This document shows, one piece after another, positions 1-8,965 of a stretch of 64,000 nt of DNA. The DNA is from Geodermatophilus poikilotrophus (lineage in GTDB: Bacteria; Actinomycetota; Actinomycetes; Mycobacteriales; Geodermatophilaceae). The stretch spans positions 1 to 64,000 of the forward strand of contig NZ_FOIE01000012.1 in NCBI RefSeq assembly GCF_900111455.1, read 5' to 3'. The position numbers and the translations under genes were made by a program. The notes under the pieces were generated by a model, which was not told where the DNA came from, searched no databases, and saw only the letters and a program-made list of their open reading frames with translations. Positions within the stretch are counted from its first letter, which is position 1. The number at the start of each line of letters is the position of its first letter.

Positions 1-1311
1 CTCGTCAGCATCCTGGTGCCGACCTACAACGGTGAGCGGTTCCTGAAGGCGGCGCTGAGGTCCGCGCTGGAGCAGAGCCACCGCAACGTCGAGGTGCTCG
101 TCGGTGACGACGGGTCCACCGACCGGACTCCTGAGGTCCTCGCCGCGGTCGCCGCCGCCGACGACCGGGTCCGGGTGCTGCGCTTCGACCCCAACATCGG
201 GCCGCTGGAAAATCCACGCCGGCTGCTGGCCGAGGCCCGCGGGGAGTACGTCAAGTTCCTCATGCACGACGACGTGCTGGGCACCGACTGCGTGCGGGAC
301 CTGGTGCGCGGCATGCAGCAGCACCCCGAGGCGACGATGGCCTTCTCCCACCGGGTACTGATCGACGAGCAGGGCAAGCCGGTGCCCGACCACGAGTTCC
401 CCAAACTGGCCGGCCGGCCGGGGCTGCTCGACGGCCGGCAGCTGGGCGATCACGTGCTGCTCAACTGCACCAACGTGATCGGCGAGCCCACCACCGTGCT
501 GTTCCGCCGCGCCGACGTCTCCCCCGACGACCTCTGGACCGTCGACGGCCGCACCGTCGACGTGCTCAACGACGTCCAGCTGTGGCTCCGGCTGCTCGCC
601 GAGGGCCCGGCCTTCTACACCCCCCGCACCCTCAGCCGGTTCCGCTTCCACGGCGGGCAGAACTCCCACAACCCCCGCTACGTCGGTCGCGGGGAGCGTG
701 ACTGGTCCCGGCTGGTCGACTGGGGCGCCCGCCACGGGTTCCTCGCCGGCGAGGGACAGGAACGACGAGCCCAGGCCCGGGCCCTGCTCGAGGCCGCCGC
801 CCGGCTGCACCAGCTCATCGACACCCCTGACCACGGCGCCGCGCTGGAAGCCGCCTACCTGTCCACCGCCGCCCTCGTCGAGCTCACCGGACCCACCTCG
901 ATCACCCGGACCACCGGCCTGCCCGAGCGGGCCCACAGCTCCGTCGTTCGCGACCGGTTCGCCCAAGAACTGGACGTCTGGACCCGTCAGTACCCGGTCG
1001 CCCTCGCCGCCCCCGCCCTCGACCCGGCCGAGGTCGATGCCACGGTGCAGGCCTTCCGTGAACTGCTGGCCGCCGGCGCCGCCCGCCAGGCCGTGGTGGC
1101 GATACCGCCGGCGGACCTCGACCGCGCCGTCCCCCTGCTGGAGAAGGCCCTTGCCGCCGGACCCGACATCGACCTGGAACTCGTGCCCGCTGAGGACCCC
1201 GCCACGCTGCTGCCCGACCCCTGGCTCGCCGTCACCCCCCACGGCCGCTGGTGGCACCACGGACGCGCCCTGGCCACCTGGACCTTCCACCTGCACACGG
1301 GCCTCCGATGA
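1..1311 (+). CDS. Family 2 glycosyltransferase, 5' end outside window
   Basis: The frame is open from base 1 and begins LVSILVPTYNGERFL, so the true start lies upstream. The sequence shows a GT-A fold: the first beta strand, a DDGSTD segment about 35 residues in (nucleotide-sugar binding) and an MHDDV segment near residue 88, which fits the DXD-type metal site. Family 2 enzymes transfer a sugar from a nucleotide donor to glycans, lipids or proteins. The last 200 residues are not typical of the catalytic core and look like an accessory domain. Substrate cannot be read from the sequence. It ends 79 nt before gltA and shows no tie to that gene; a second glycosyltransferase lies at 13599-14678 beside flagellin, so a role in surface or flagellar glycans is possible but unsupported. 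Confidence 0.85.
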   Translation, partial: LVSILVPTYNGERFLKAALRSALEQSHRNVEVLVGDDGSTDRTPEVLAAVAAADDRVRVLRFDPNIGPLENPRRLLAEARGEYVKFLMHDDVLGTDCVRDLVRGMQQHPEATMAFSHRVLIDEQGKPVPDHEFPKLAGRPGLLDGRQLGDHVLLNCTNVIGEPTTVLFRRADVSPDDLWTVDGRTVDVLNDVQLWLRLLAEGPAFYTPRTLSRFRFHGGQNSHNPRYVGRGERDWSRLVDWGARHGFLAGEGQERRAQARALLEAAARLHQLIDTPDHGAALEAAYLSTAALVELTGPTSITRTTGLPERAHSSVVRDRFAQELDVWTRQYPVALAAPALDPAEVDATVQAFRELLAAGAARQAVVAIPPADLDRAVPLLEKALAAGPDIDLELVPAEDPATLLPDPWLAVTPHGRWWHHGRALATWTFHLHTGLR

Positions 1312-1375
1312 CGGGGCGACCCGACCTGCGAGGGGATTTCGGCGCTCCTGCCCCCCGCGCGGCGCGGCCAGGCAG

Positions 1376-1381
1376 TAGCGT
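1376..1381 (+). promoter_or_regulatory. Candidate -10 element for a leaderless gltA transcript
   Basis: TAGCGT fits the TANNNT pattern of actinobacterial -10 elements. It ends 9 nt before the gltA ATG at 1391, and no Shine-Dalgarno is visible, so transcription could begin at or just before the start codon. This is weak on sequence alone. Confidence 0.3.
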
Positions 1382-1390
1382 CCGGGGTTG

Positions 1391-2692
<1,302 letters not shown>

Positions 2693-2696
2693 GCCC

Positions 2697-2758
2697 GGCC
2701 CCGCTGCAGGGTCCCGCCACGAGCCTGCGAGCGGTGGGGGGCAGCGGGGTCCTTTCTC
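2697..2758. repeat. Long stem-loop repeat, copy A
   Basis: Arms GGCCCCGCTGC (2697-2707) and GCAGCGGGGTCC (2741-2752) pair with one unpaired T. The loop holds the family core CGAGCCTGCGAGCGG, and TTTCTC follows. Same family as the elements at 5337, 7824, 13507, 22294, 28887, 37150, 47676 and 49044. Could terminate gltA transcription, although its orientation is opposite to that of the other copies relative to the preceding gene. Confidence 0.7.
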
Positions 2759-2856
2759 GAGGTCCCGTCGTCCGCCCCGGACGACGGGACCTCGGCGTCT
2801 CCGGCAGCATGGGCCCCGCCACGTCCGCCCGCACCACCGCTCCCGGAGGGAGTCCC

Positions 2857-3117
2857 GTGTCCGAGTCCCCCTCCGACGACGACCTGGTGCTGCCTCCCGT
2901 GCCGCTGGCGACGGGCGGGGCGGTCCAGGTCGACGGCACCGGCCGCCGCGTGAGCCGGGTGGAGCTGGTCGTCTCCACCGAGGACGGCGCGGAGCTGCGC
3001 ATCCCGCTCGAGCACCACCACGGCGCCTGGTGGCCGCCGACCGAGCGCACCGCACCGCCGGCGGGCGGGTACGCCGATCGGGTGCCACCTGCGGATCACC
3101 CTCACCCGGAGGGGTGA
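2857..3117 (+). CDS. Small hypothetical protein
   Basis: An 86-residue acidic to neutral protein starting MSESPSDDDLVLPPVP. The GTG start is chosen because a good Shine-Dalgarno (GGAGGG) lies 7 nt upstream and the reading frame further upstream runs through the stem-loop repeat. The middle (RRVSRVELVVSTEDGAELRIPL) looks like two beta strands; no signal peptide or membrane segment is seen, and the tail is Pro/Gly rich. No family recognised. It sits between gltA and the peptidoglycan-hydrolase-like gene at 3233, both on the same strand, without evident operon coupling. Confidence 0.55.
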   Translation: MSESPSDDDLVLPPVPLATGGAVQVDGTGRRVSRVELVVSTEDGAELRIPLEHHHGAWWPPTERTAPPAGGYADRVPPADHPHPEG

Positions 3118-3232
3118 GGCCCTCTCCCCCCTCCCTCCGGGCTCCCCCGGCACCCGTCGATACGAGGTCTGAGCGCACCGCGGAACACCGCGGCGCCGGC
3201 CACGTACGACGAGACCGCCCGGGGGACCCGCA

Positions 3233-5269
3233 GTGCCCGCACCACGCTCGTCGGTCCGCACCGCCGCTGCCCGTCCCGCCCGGACCACCGCCCGCACCGG
3301 CACCACCCGGACCCGCACCGCCGGCACCGGCACAGCCGGCGCCCGCACCGCCGCCCCGCGCCCGCCGCTCACCGCGCAGGAGGCCCAGGCGCTGCGCGCC
3401 GTGCTGGCCGCCCGCGCCGCCGCGACCCCGGACCGCGCGGCCGCGCCGTCCCGCCGGACCTCCACCGGCCGGTCCTCCACCGGCCGGTCCTCCACCGGTC
3501 GCCGGCCGGGCTCCGCCACCCGCGCGCGCACGAGCCGCAAGCGCCGCACCACATCGGCCCGTCGGGCTCCGCTCCGCCGCTGGCTGCCCACCGCCGACGG
3601 CCGCCGCTGGCGGGTGCGGCTGTCCCTGGCCGCCCTCGGTCTGGTGCTGCCCGTGCTGGCCGGCCTGGTGTCTCCCGGCACCCAGGCGACCAGCACCGCC
3701 GCCGAGCCGACCGACACGACGGGTCTCGCCCTCGCGGCGCAGGGCTCGCTGCTCGACGCCGCGACCCGCTACCGCGCCCTGGAGCGGGACCTCGCGGCCC
3801 GGCACGCCGAGCTGGCGTCGGCCCGCGCCGCGGAGCAGTCCGCGCAGCGGCAGGCGACGGCCGCGCGCGCGACGGTCGGCACCGGCGCTGCCGGCCTCTA
3901 CCGGGCGTCGGCCGAGGCGCGGAACCCGCTGCTGCAGCTCGACGTCCGGGCGGCCGCTGCCACCCCCGACGTCCTCCACGGCACCGCGCTCGCCGAGCGG
4001 GTCGCGCAGGAGCTCGAGGTGGACGTCGTCCTGGCCGAGCGCGCCGGGGTCGACCTGACGCTGACCACCCGCCGCGTGACGGTGGCCGAGGCCGCCCTCG
4101 CGACCGTGCGGGCCCAGGCTGCCGCCGTCCTGGCGGAGGTGCGCGCCGAGGTGGGCGGGCTGCGGACCGACGTCGCCGCCCAGCTCGCCGCGCTCGGCAC
4201 CGCCCGGGCCGCGGCGGCGCAGCAGGACGCCAACCAGGCGGCGCTGCGCCGCTGGCAGGAGCACCTCGGCGTGCTGGCGCTCGCCGGCGTCGAGTCGCCG
4301 CCGGCGGCCGACCTCGCCGACCCCACGGCGCTGCCCGCCGGCCTCTCCCCCGCGCTCGACGGTTCGGGGCAGCCGATCCCGGGCGTCGCGTGGGCCGTGG
4401 CGGGCAACCGCCCGGTGACCGTGCTGCCGGCCGAGACGGTGGCCGCGGTGAGCTCCGCGCTGGCCCAGGTCGGCAAGCCCTTCGTGCCCGGCGGCACCGG
4501 TCCCGACGCCTACGACTGCGGCGGCCTGGCGGCTGCCTCGTGGCTGCTGGCCGGGTACGCGATCCCGACCGCCGCCGGCGACCAGTGGGCGCACGGCGCC
4601 GCCGTCCCGCTGTCCCAGCTGCAGATCGGCGACCTCGTGCACGCCGACGGCGGACAGGACGTCGGCGTCTACCTGGGCGAGGGCCAGGTCGTGGCCGCCT
4701 CGGCCGCCGGCTACCAGGTCGGCGTCCGCCCGGTCGGGGACGCGTCCGCCGCGGTGCGGGTCACCCTGCCCGCCCCGGCGCAGCCGAACGCCGCACTGCC
4801 GGCCGGTACCGCCGGCCGGGGCGCCTGTGGTGCGCCGCCCGCGCCGGTCGGCCCGGTCAGCCCGGCCTGGGGCGGCTGGTCGAACGGCACCATCCCCGCG
4901 ACCGCCCTGTGCCCGATCGCCCGCGGTCACGCCCTGCGCTGCGACGCCGCTGCCGGCTACGCGGCCCTGGCCGACGCCTACCGCGCGGCGTTCGGCAGCC
5001 CGCTGTGCATCACCGACTCCTACCGGTCGAGGGGTGCGCAGGTCACCGCCTTCCGCGCCAAGCCGGCGCTCGCCGCGGTGCCCGGGACGTCGAACCACGG
5101 GTGGGCCCTGGCGGTCGACCTCTGCGGCGGCGTCAACGTCGCGGGCACCGTGCAGTCGGCGTGGATGGCGGCCAACGCCGGCCGGTTCGGCTTCGTGCAG
5201 CCGGACTGGGCCCGGCAGGGTGGCGAGAAGCCCGAGCCGTGGCACTGGGAGTTCGGCCACCTGGCGTGA
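3233..5269 (+). CDS. Membrane-anchored NlpC/P60-like plus M15 (VanY-type) peptidase
   Basis: A 678-residue protein. Residues 1-127 are Arg/Thr/Ala-rich and presumably cytoplasmic, with three 15-bp tandem repeats encoding STGRS. One membrane helix lies near 128-148, a coiled-coil-like Ala/Arg/Glu region at 160-340, an NlpC/P60-like domain near 405-510 and an M15 D-Ala-D-Ala carboxypeptidase domain near 570-678. The M15 zinc site is intact: SNHGWALAVD gives His622 and Asp629, and EPWHWEF gives His671 with catalytic Glu668. The NlpC/P60 part keeps the Cys (YDCGG, Cys429), but the usual HVGIY histidine is Asp (DVGVY, residue 476), so it is probably inactive as a peptidase. Likely trims peptidoglycan stem peptides outside the membrane. 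Convergent with the minus-strand gene at 5419. Confidence 0.85.
   Translation: MPAPRSSVRTAAARPARTTARTGTTRTRTAGTGTAGARTAAPRPPLTAQEAQALRAVLAARAAATPDRAAAPSRRTSTGRSSTGRSSTGRRPGSATRARTSRKRRTTSARRAPLRRWLPTADGRRWRVRLSLAALGLVLPVLAGLVSPGTQATSTAAEPTDTTGLALAAQGSLLDAATRYRALERDLAARHAELASARAAEQSAQRQATAARATVGTGAAGLYRASAEARNPLLQLDVRAAAATPDVLHGTALAERVAQELEVDVVLAERAGVDLTLTTRRVTVAEAALATVRAQAAAVLAEVRAEVGGLRTDVAAQLAALGTARAAAAQQDANQAALRRWQEHLGVLALAGVESPPAADLADPTALPAGLSPALDGSGQPIPGVAWAVAGNRPVTVLPAETVAAVSSALAQVGKPFVPGGTGPDAYDCGGLAAASWLLAGYAIPTAAGDQWAHGAAVPLSQLQIGDLVHADGGQDVGVYLGEGQVVAASAAGYQVGVRPVGDASAAVRVTLPAPAQPNAALPAGTAGRGACGAPPAPVGPVSPAWGGWSNGTIPATALCPIARGHALRCDAAAGYAALADAYRAAFGSPLCITDSYRSRGAQVTAFRAKPALAAVPGTSNHGWALAVDLCGGVNVAGTVQSAWMAANAGRFGFVQPDWARQGGEKPEPWHWEFGHLA
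3461..3505 (+). repeat. 15-bp tandem repeat, three units
   Basis: Units start at 3461, 3476 and 3491 (TCCACCGGCCGGTCC, the last unit diverged). They encode STGRS repeats in the basic N-terminal tail of the M15/NlpC protein and keep the frame. Likely slippage-prone, low-complexity coding DNA. Confidence 0.8.
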
Positions 5270-5336
5270 GAGAGGACGCCACGGCGCGCTGAGCGTCAGG
5301 TGGCCCCCGCAGGACCCCGCCCCGGCCCGGGGCCCC

Positions 5337-5395
5337 GGCCCCCTGCAGCGTCCCGTCGCGAGCTCGCGAGCGGTGGGGGCAGGGGGTCCTTCCCC
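5337..5395. repeat. Long stem-loop repeat, copy B
   Basis: Arms GGCCCCCTGC (5337-5346) and GCAGGGGGTCC (5379-5389) with loop core CGCGAGCTCGCGAGCGG. It lies between two convergent genes (stops at 5269 and 5419). Read on the minus strand, its GGACC end comes 23 nt after the stop of the 5419-6177 gene. Confidence 0.7.
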
Positions 5396-5418
5396 GAAGG
5401 GTGGGGAGGGAGCCCGGC

Positions 5419-6177
5419 TCAGATCCAGCGCAGGCGGGCGAGCTGCCGCCAGGGCAGTCGCTGGCACGCCTCGCCGGTCTCCCCAGCGAGCCGCGCGGCC
5501 ACGCCGGCGTCGGCGCAGGCCAGCGGCGAGGAGGGTGTGACGACGACGTGCGGGTCGTGCAGGTCGAGCCCGGCCGCGGCGATGTGGTCCAGCAGCAGCC
5601 CCGGGGCGACGAGGACGGCGGAGGCGAGCAGCGGCACCTCGGGGTGCGCCCACAGCGCGACCGGGCCCTCCACGCGCAGGGAGCCTCCGACCGCAGCGGC
5701 CCGCTCCCCTGCGGCTGCGCGCACACGGTCCACGGCGCGCCGGTCCAGGCCGGGCGACGGCGTCCACGGCAATGCCCGGTCCCCGCGGCGGACGACGAGG
5801 CGCCACCCGACGCCGGTCTCGGTCCGGTCGGTCCAGTCGAGCACCGCGACGCCGGCCTCGGCGGCCACCGCGTCGGGGACCGGGCGGCCGAGCACCCAGG
5901 CCGTCAGCGCGGCCGCCAGCTCCTCGGGCGTCGAGCCGACGCGGGCGTCGGTCATGTCCTCGGCCAGGTCGCGCAACGGTGTGCGCACCCGCCGTTCTTC
6001 CTCCTCGAGGACCACGACGGGACCGTCCACCCGGTCGTCGACCAGGGAGACGTGCAGCCGCCCGGTCGCCATCTGGGGCAGCACCTCGTCGGCGACCCGG
6101 CGCAGGTCGGCCACGGTGACGGGCACGGAGCGCAGCCGCTGCAGCAGCCCTGCGGCGCTGAACAGGCCACCGCTCAC
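5419..6177 (-). CDS. Uncharacterised 252-residue protein at the flagellar locus edge
   Basis: Start is the GTG at 6177-6175, which overlaps the TGA of the upstream gene (GTGA), so the two are probably translationally coupled. It begins MSGGLFSAAGLLQRL; no signal peptide, no clear membrane segment and no known motif. It is rich in Val, Ala, Arg and Asp, with predicted alternating strands and helices (for example LHVSLVDDRVDGPVVVLEEEE). I do not recognise the family. With the 114-residue partner it forms a two-gene unit preceded by a candidate sigma-28-type promoter (6594-6620), which would place it in the flagellar regulon. That link is inference. Confidence 0.65.
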   Translation of the reverse strand: MSGGLFSAAGLLQRLRSVPVTVADLRRVADEVLPQMATGRLHVSLVDDRVDGPVVVLEEEERRVRTPLRDLAEDMTDARVGSTPEELAAALTAWVLGRPVPDAVAAEAGVAVLDWTDRTETGVGWRLVVRRGDRALPWTPSPGLDRRAVDRVRAAAGERAAAVGGSLRVEGPVALWAHPEVPLLASAVLVAPGLLLDHIAAAGLDLHDPHVVVTPSSPLACADAGVAARLAGETGEACQRLPWRQLARLRWI

Positions 6178-6518
6178 GGGCGGTCCTGGCACAGCGCAGT
6201 GCGCAGCCTCGGCGCCAGCTCGGGCAGGGTCAGCACGCTGGTCAGCTCCCGGGCCGACAGCCGCACGGGCAGCACGTCGGCGCCCCAGCCGGTCACCCGG
6301 CGCACCCGCGCCGCCGAGCCGGGCCACATGGCGTCACGGGCCGTGGCCACGTGCAGCTCGGTCAGCACGTCGGAGAGGTGGATGGCCGCCACCGGGTGCA
6401 CCTCGGCACCCTGCAGGGCACAGCGCACGAGCGTCCCCAGCTCCTCCCGCTCGGCAGCAGTCAGCCAGTGCGGGACCAGGACGTCGGGTGCGGCTGCGCC
6501 CGGGGCGAGGGCGCTCAC
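6174..6518 (-). CDS. Uncharacterised 114-residue protein
   Basis: GTG start at 6518; begins MSALAPGAAAPDVLVPHWL. The sequence is mostly predicted helix (LTAAEREELGTLVRCALQ, LSARELTSVLTLPELAPRL) with two cysteines and no membrane segment or signal. Its stop overlaps the start of the 252-residue gene downstream. I recognise no domain. A GCCGATAT box at 6594-6601 on this strand, about 76 nt before the start codon, resembles the -10 element of FliA/WhiG-type promoters and hints at co-regulation with the flagellum. The start is not certain because the Shine-Dalgarno is weak. Confidence 0.55.
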   Translation of the reverse strand: MSALAPGAAAPDVLVPHWLTAAEREELGTLVRCALQGAEVHPVAAIHLSDVLTELHVATARDAMWPGSAARVRRVTGWGADVLPVRLSARELTSVLTLPELAPRLRTALCQDRP

Positions 6519-6593
6519 CGCGTACCTGCCGCGGCCCGGGCGAGCGCTGCACCGCGGCGGCGGTGGGCTCCCCTGCGCTCTCTCACACCTGAG

Positions 6594-6620
6594 ATATCGG
6601 CAGGCCGGCGCGGTGTTCGA
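6594..6620 (-). promoter_or_regulatory. Candidate FliA/WhiG-type promoter for the 6518-5419 gene pair
   Basis: On the minus strand, TCGA (6620-6617), a 15-nt spacer, then GCCGATAT (6601-6594). The -10 box matches the E. coli FliA / Streptomyces WhiG consensus GCCGATAA at seven of eight positions; the -35 box differs by one base from the TCAA seen at other promoters here. Confidence 0.45.
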
Positions 6621-6656
6621 CCCGGGTCGGCCCGATTTCCACTGCGCGGGACCGGA

Positions 6657-7757
6657 TCAGTCCGCGAGCTCGGCCAGACGCGTCTTGAGCGCCCGCTCGA
6701 CGCGATCGGCGTGCACGTTCATGTTGCGCACCGAGGTCCCCAGGTCGGCCGACAGCTGGGTCTTGGTCCGACCGCCCCAGGTGGTCAGGTACCACGTCGC
6801 CCAGCCCAGCACGTTCGGCTGGCCGGCCCGCTGGTCGGGCCGCGCGTCGGGGTCCGGCGCGCACGCCGCGGTGAGCGCGTGCGACAGCAGGGTCTGCTCG
6901 GCCTCGCCCATGATCTCGTCCGGCGCCTCGTGGGCGTCCGGCAGCATGATCTCGGTGCCGTCCGGGCCGACGCCGTCCAGGGACTGCAGGTTGCGCAGGC
7001 CGTTGAGGGTCGCCACCGTCTGGGAGTTGCGGCGCAGCGTGGCCACGCTCTGCCCCATGTAGGCGGCGAGCTCCTTCTCGCTGGGCCGCCGCTGATGCTC
7101 GGCGAGGAAGGCGGCGACCGCCTTCTGCTGCTTGTTCTCGGTGTCGGCGGCGGTGCGGCCGTGGGCGTTGCGGCCCAGGTCGTGCACCCACTTCGACAGC
7201 TGGGTGGCGAGGAAGGCGCCGAAGGGCACGCCCTTGCCCTCGTCGAACTGGCCGACCGCCTTGAGGATCCACTCGCTCACCTGCTGGGTGAGGTCGTCGG
7301 GGTCCGGCACGTGCAGCCGCAGGGTGCTGGAGTTGCGCTGCAGCCGCTTGAGGCTGACCGGGAGGTAGTGCCGGCACAGCTCGTCGAGGAAGGCCGGCGG
7401 CAGGTCGCGCGGCGCGCGGCGGCGGACGTCGGTCTCCGCGCGCAGCCCCACGGTCGCGGTCCCCCGCCCGGCGCACCAGGCCTTGACCCACTCGGCGAGC
7501 ACGGAGGCGGTGCCGCAGGCGCCGTCGACGCGGTACAGGCCCTCGCCCTGGTCGTAGCTGACCGTTCCGCCGTCGGGCAGCTCACGGCGGAACTCCTCGA
7601 GGGGCAGCTCACGGTCGGTCCGGAAGTGCACCCGGTCGCGGGCCGTGATGGGCGCCAGCGCCCAGCCCTCGGCCTCGGGGATGCCGCCGAAGACCAGCGG
7701 CTCGCGCGTGCGGGCGGGGGCGGTGTCGGCGGCGGGGCTGGCAGGGAGGTGGTTCAC
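6657..7757 (-). CDS. Atypical sigma-70-family factor with N-terminal extension
   Basis: 366 residues from the GTG at 7757. Residues about 130-200 look like sigma region 2: the segment DLTQQVSEWILKAVGQFDEG with VPFGAFLATQLSKWV follows the usual pattern of an acidic DL, a helix, AVxxFDxxxG and a core-binding helix. RRPSEKELAAYMG (about 223-235) fits region 3, and residues about 316-366 (GGRTKTQLSADLGTSVRNMN) fit the region 4 helix-turn-helix. The first 120 residues match nothing I know. It would direct RNA polymerase to unknown promoters. It lies 900 nt downstream of csrA and beside genes of unknown role, on the strand of the flgN-flgK-flgL-fliW-csrA operon, so a part in flagellar regulation is plausible. 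Region 2.4 is divergent, so it could be a non-canonical or decoy factor. Confidence 0.7.
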   Translation of the reverse strand: MNHLPASPAADTAPARTREPLVFGGIPEAEGWALAPITARDRVHFRTDRELPLEEFRRELPDGGTVSYDQGEGLYRVDGACGTASVLAEWVKAWCAGRGTATVGLRAETDVRRRAPRDLPPAFLDELCRHYLPVSLKRLQRNSSTLRLHVPDPDDLTQQVSEWILKAVGQFDEGKGVPFGAFLATQLSKWVHDLGRNAHGRTAADTENKQQKAVAAFLAEHQRRPSEKELAAYMGQSVATLRRNSQTVATLNGLRNLQSLDGVGPDGTEIMLPDAHEAPDEIMGEAEQTLLSHALTAACAPDPDARPDQRAGQPNVLGWATWYLTTWGGRTKTQLSADLGTSVRNMNVHADRVERALKTRLAELAD

Positions 7758-7823
7758 CGGGACTCCTCGGCGCTGTGGGGAAGACGGCGCTGCGCGGACG
7801 ACATGGCCGCGACGGATGGGGGC

Positions 7824-7880
7824 GGCCCCGTTCAGAGGCTCGCCGCGAGCGTGCGAGCGGTGAGGAGAACGGGGTCCTTC
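7824..7880. repeat. Long stem-loop repeat, copy C
   Basis: Arms GGCCCCGTTC (7824-7833) and GAACGGGGTCC (7867-7877) with core CGCGAGCGTGCGAGCGG. It lies between the minus-strand genes at 7920 and 7757; read on that strand, the GGACC end follows the 7920 stop by about 40 nt. Confidence 0.65.
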
Positions 7881-7919
7881 TCCTTCTCCGGGCGCCGGGG
7901 GACGGTGCCCGGGAGGGCG

Positions 7920-8387
7920 CTAGGCCGGGATGTGCTCGACCGCGGCGGGCTGACGGGGCGTGGGGACGGCGGCCTGGGTCGCCGGGCCGGCCGCGAGACG
8001 GGCCATGAGGTCGGCGGCGGCGGCGCGCTCGGCCTCGCCCGGCTCCACGGTGTAGACCGGCATGTGGTCGTACAGCGTGGTGAACACCGAGCTGACGAAG
8101 GCGTAGGCGGCCTGCGCCTGGGGTGAGAAGCGGGCGACGGCGGCCCGCGGGCCGAGCTCGACGCCGACGGTCACGCGCACGACGCGGTCGTCCTTGCTCA
8201 GCCCGGTCAGCGTGAAGGACACCGCGGGGTGTGCGCCGGCCAGCTCGGCCAGCGCCGCGAGGCACCGGCGGGTGGTCCCGCGGCGCGGCCGCAGCTGCAC
8301 GTGCACGACGACGGTGTCGGACTCCGCGCCGGAGCCGACGACCGTGGCGACCTGGTCGCCGGACTCGGTGGTAACGGTGTGCTGCAT
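7920..8387 (-). CDS. Uncharacterised 155-residue protein
   Basis: I chose the ATG at 8387 (MQHTVTTESGDQVATVV) because AGGGGGC lies at a good distance before it; an upstream in-frame start would add 57 residues without visible conservation. The first 90 residues alternate beta strands (TVVVHVQLRPRR, VRVTVGVELGPR), followed by a helix and an Ala/Pro-rich tail. No signal peptide or membrane segment. I recognise no family. It lies between csrA and the atypical sigma-like gene, all on the minus strand, with a 200-nt gap upstream that contains paired CAACTCTCGC repeats, so it probably has its own promoter. Confidence 0.6.
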   Translation of the reverse strand: MQHTVTTESGDQVATVVGSGAESDTVVVHVQLRPRRGTTRRCLAALAELAGAHPAVSFTLTGLSKDDRVVRVTVGVELGPRAAVARFSPQAQAAYAFVSSVFTTLYDHMPVYTVEPGEAERAAAADLMARLAAGPATQAAVPTPRQPAAVEHIPA

Positions 8388-8416
8388 CGTGATTGCCCCC
8401 TGTGACGTGCTTGGGG

Positions 8417-8460
8417 CAACTCTCGCGCATCCACGAGCCGGCGACCGGCACAACTCTCGC
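8417..8460 (-). promoter_or_regulatory. Paired 10-bp direct repeats upstream of the 155-residue gene
   Basis: CAACTCTCGC occurs at 8417-8426 and again at 8451-8460, 34 bp apart and in the same orientation, within 75 bp of the start codon at 8387. The spacing is about three helical turns, as expected for an activator or repressor binding as two dimers. No -10/-35 pair is convincing, though GCCGAAGA occurs further upstream on this strand without a matching -35 box. Confidence 0.35.
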
Positions 8461-8588
8461 TGTGCCATACGCAATGTCAGGGCATCTCTTCGGCAGGTCT
8501 TGCCCGTGTCGATCGACGTCCGGACCCGTCCGGTGCGGTGCTCGGCAGGAGTCGACAAGAGCCGGGGGGCTTGCCCCGGCCAGTTCTG

Positions 8589-8900
8589 TCAGCCGGCGGA
8601 GCCCCCCGTGACCTGCCCGTGACCGGCCGGGGCGGCGGCCGGCCGCTCCGCGGCGGTCCCGGGGTCCTCGGCCGCCGCGGGGGCGAAGGCGGCCAGCGCG
8701 CCGAGGGTGTCGGCGGTGACCTGGGCCGCGAGCAGGTTGGCCTCGGCGATCTGCCGGTAGACCTCCTCGCGGTGGATGGTCACCTCCCGGGGGGCCTTGA
8801 AGCCGAGGCGGACGGTCCCGCCGCGGACCTCGACGACGTGGACCTCGATGTCGTCGCCGATGCGGATCGTCTCGCCGACGCTGCGGGTGAGAGTGAGCAC
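8589..8900 (-). CDS. csrA: Carbon storage regulator CsrA with C-terminal extension
   Basis: The first 60 residues are a classic CsrA: MLTLTRSVGETIRIGDDIEVHVVEVRGGTVRLGFKAP is the five-stranded RNA-binding core, and REVTIHREEVYRQIAEAN the following helix. CsrA dimers bind GGA motifs in mRNA leaders and block translation; in Gram-positive bacteria the main target is flagellin. At 103 residues it is about 40 longer than usual, with an Ala/Pro/Gly-rich tail. It follows fliW with a 65-nt gap, the usual FliW-CsrA partner arrangement, at the 3' end of the flgN-flgK-flgL-fliW operon. A candidate target hairpin lies in the fliC leader (14982-15001). Confidence 0.94.
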   Translation of the reverse strand: MLTLTRSVGETIRIGDDIEVHVVEVRGGTVRLGFKAPREVTIHREEVYRQIAEANLLAAQVTADTLGALAAFAPAAAEDPGTAAERPAAAPAGHGQVTGGSAG

Positions 8901-8965
8901 GAGAACCCCTCCATGGGTTGGTGGCCGTCCGTGGCTTCGCGGTCCCGGTCGGACCGTCTGGGTGG

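Noticed and set aside
3461-3505. Tandem repeats considered as a CRISPR remnant
   Set aside because: Units are 15 bp with no spacers and lie inside a coding frame.
8475-8515. FliA-type promoter for the 155-residue gene (GCCGAAGA on the minus strand)
   Set aside because: No TCAA-like box at 15 or 16 nt; the -10 match alone is too weak.
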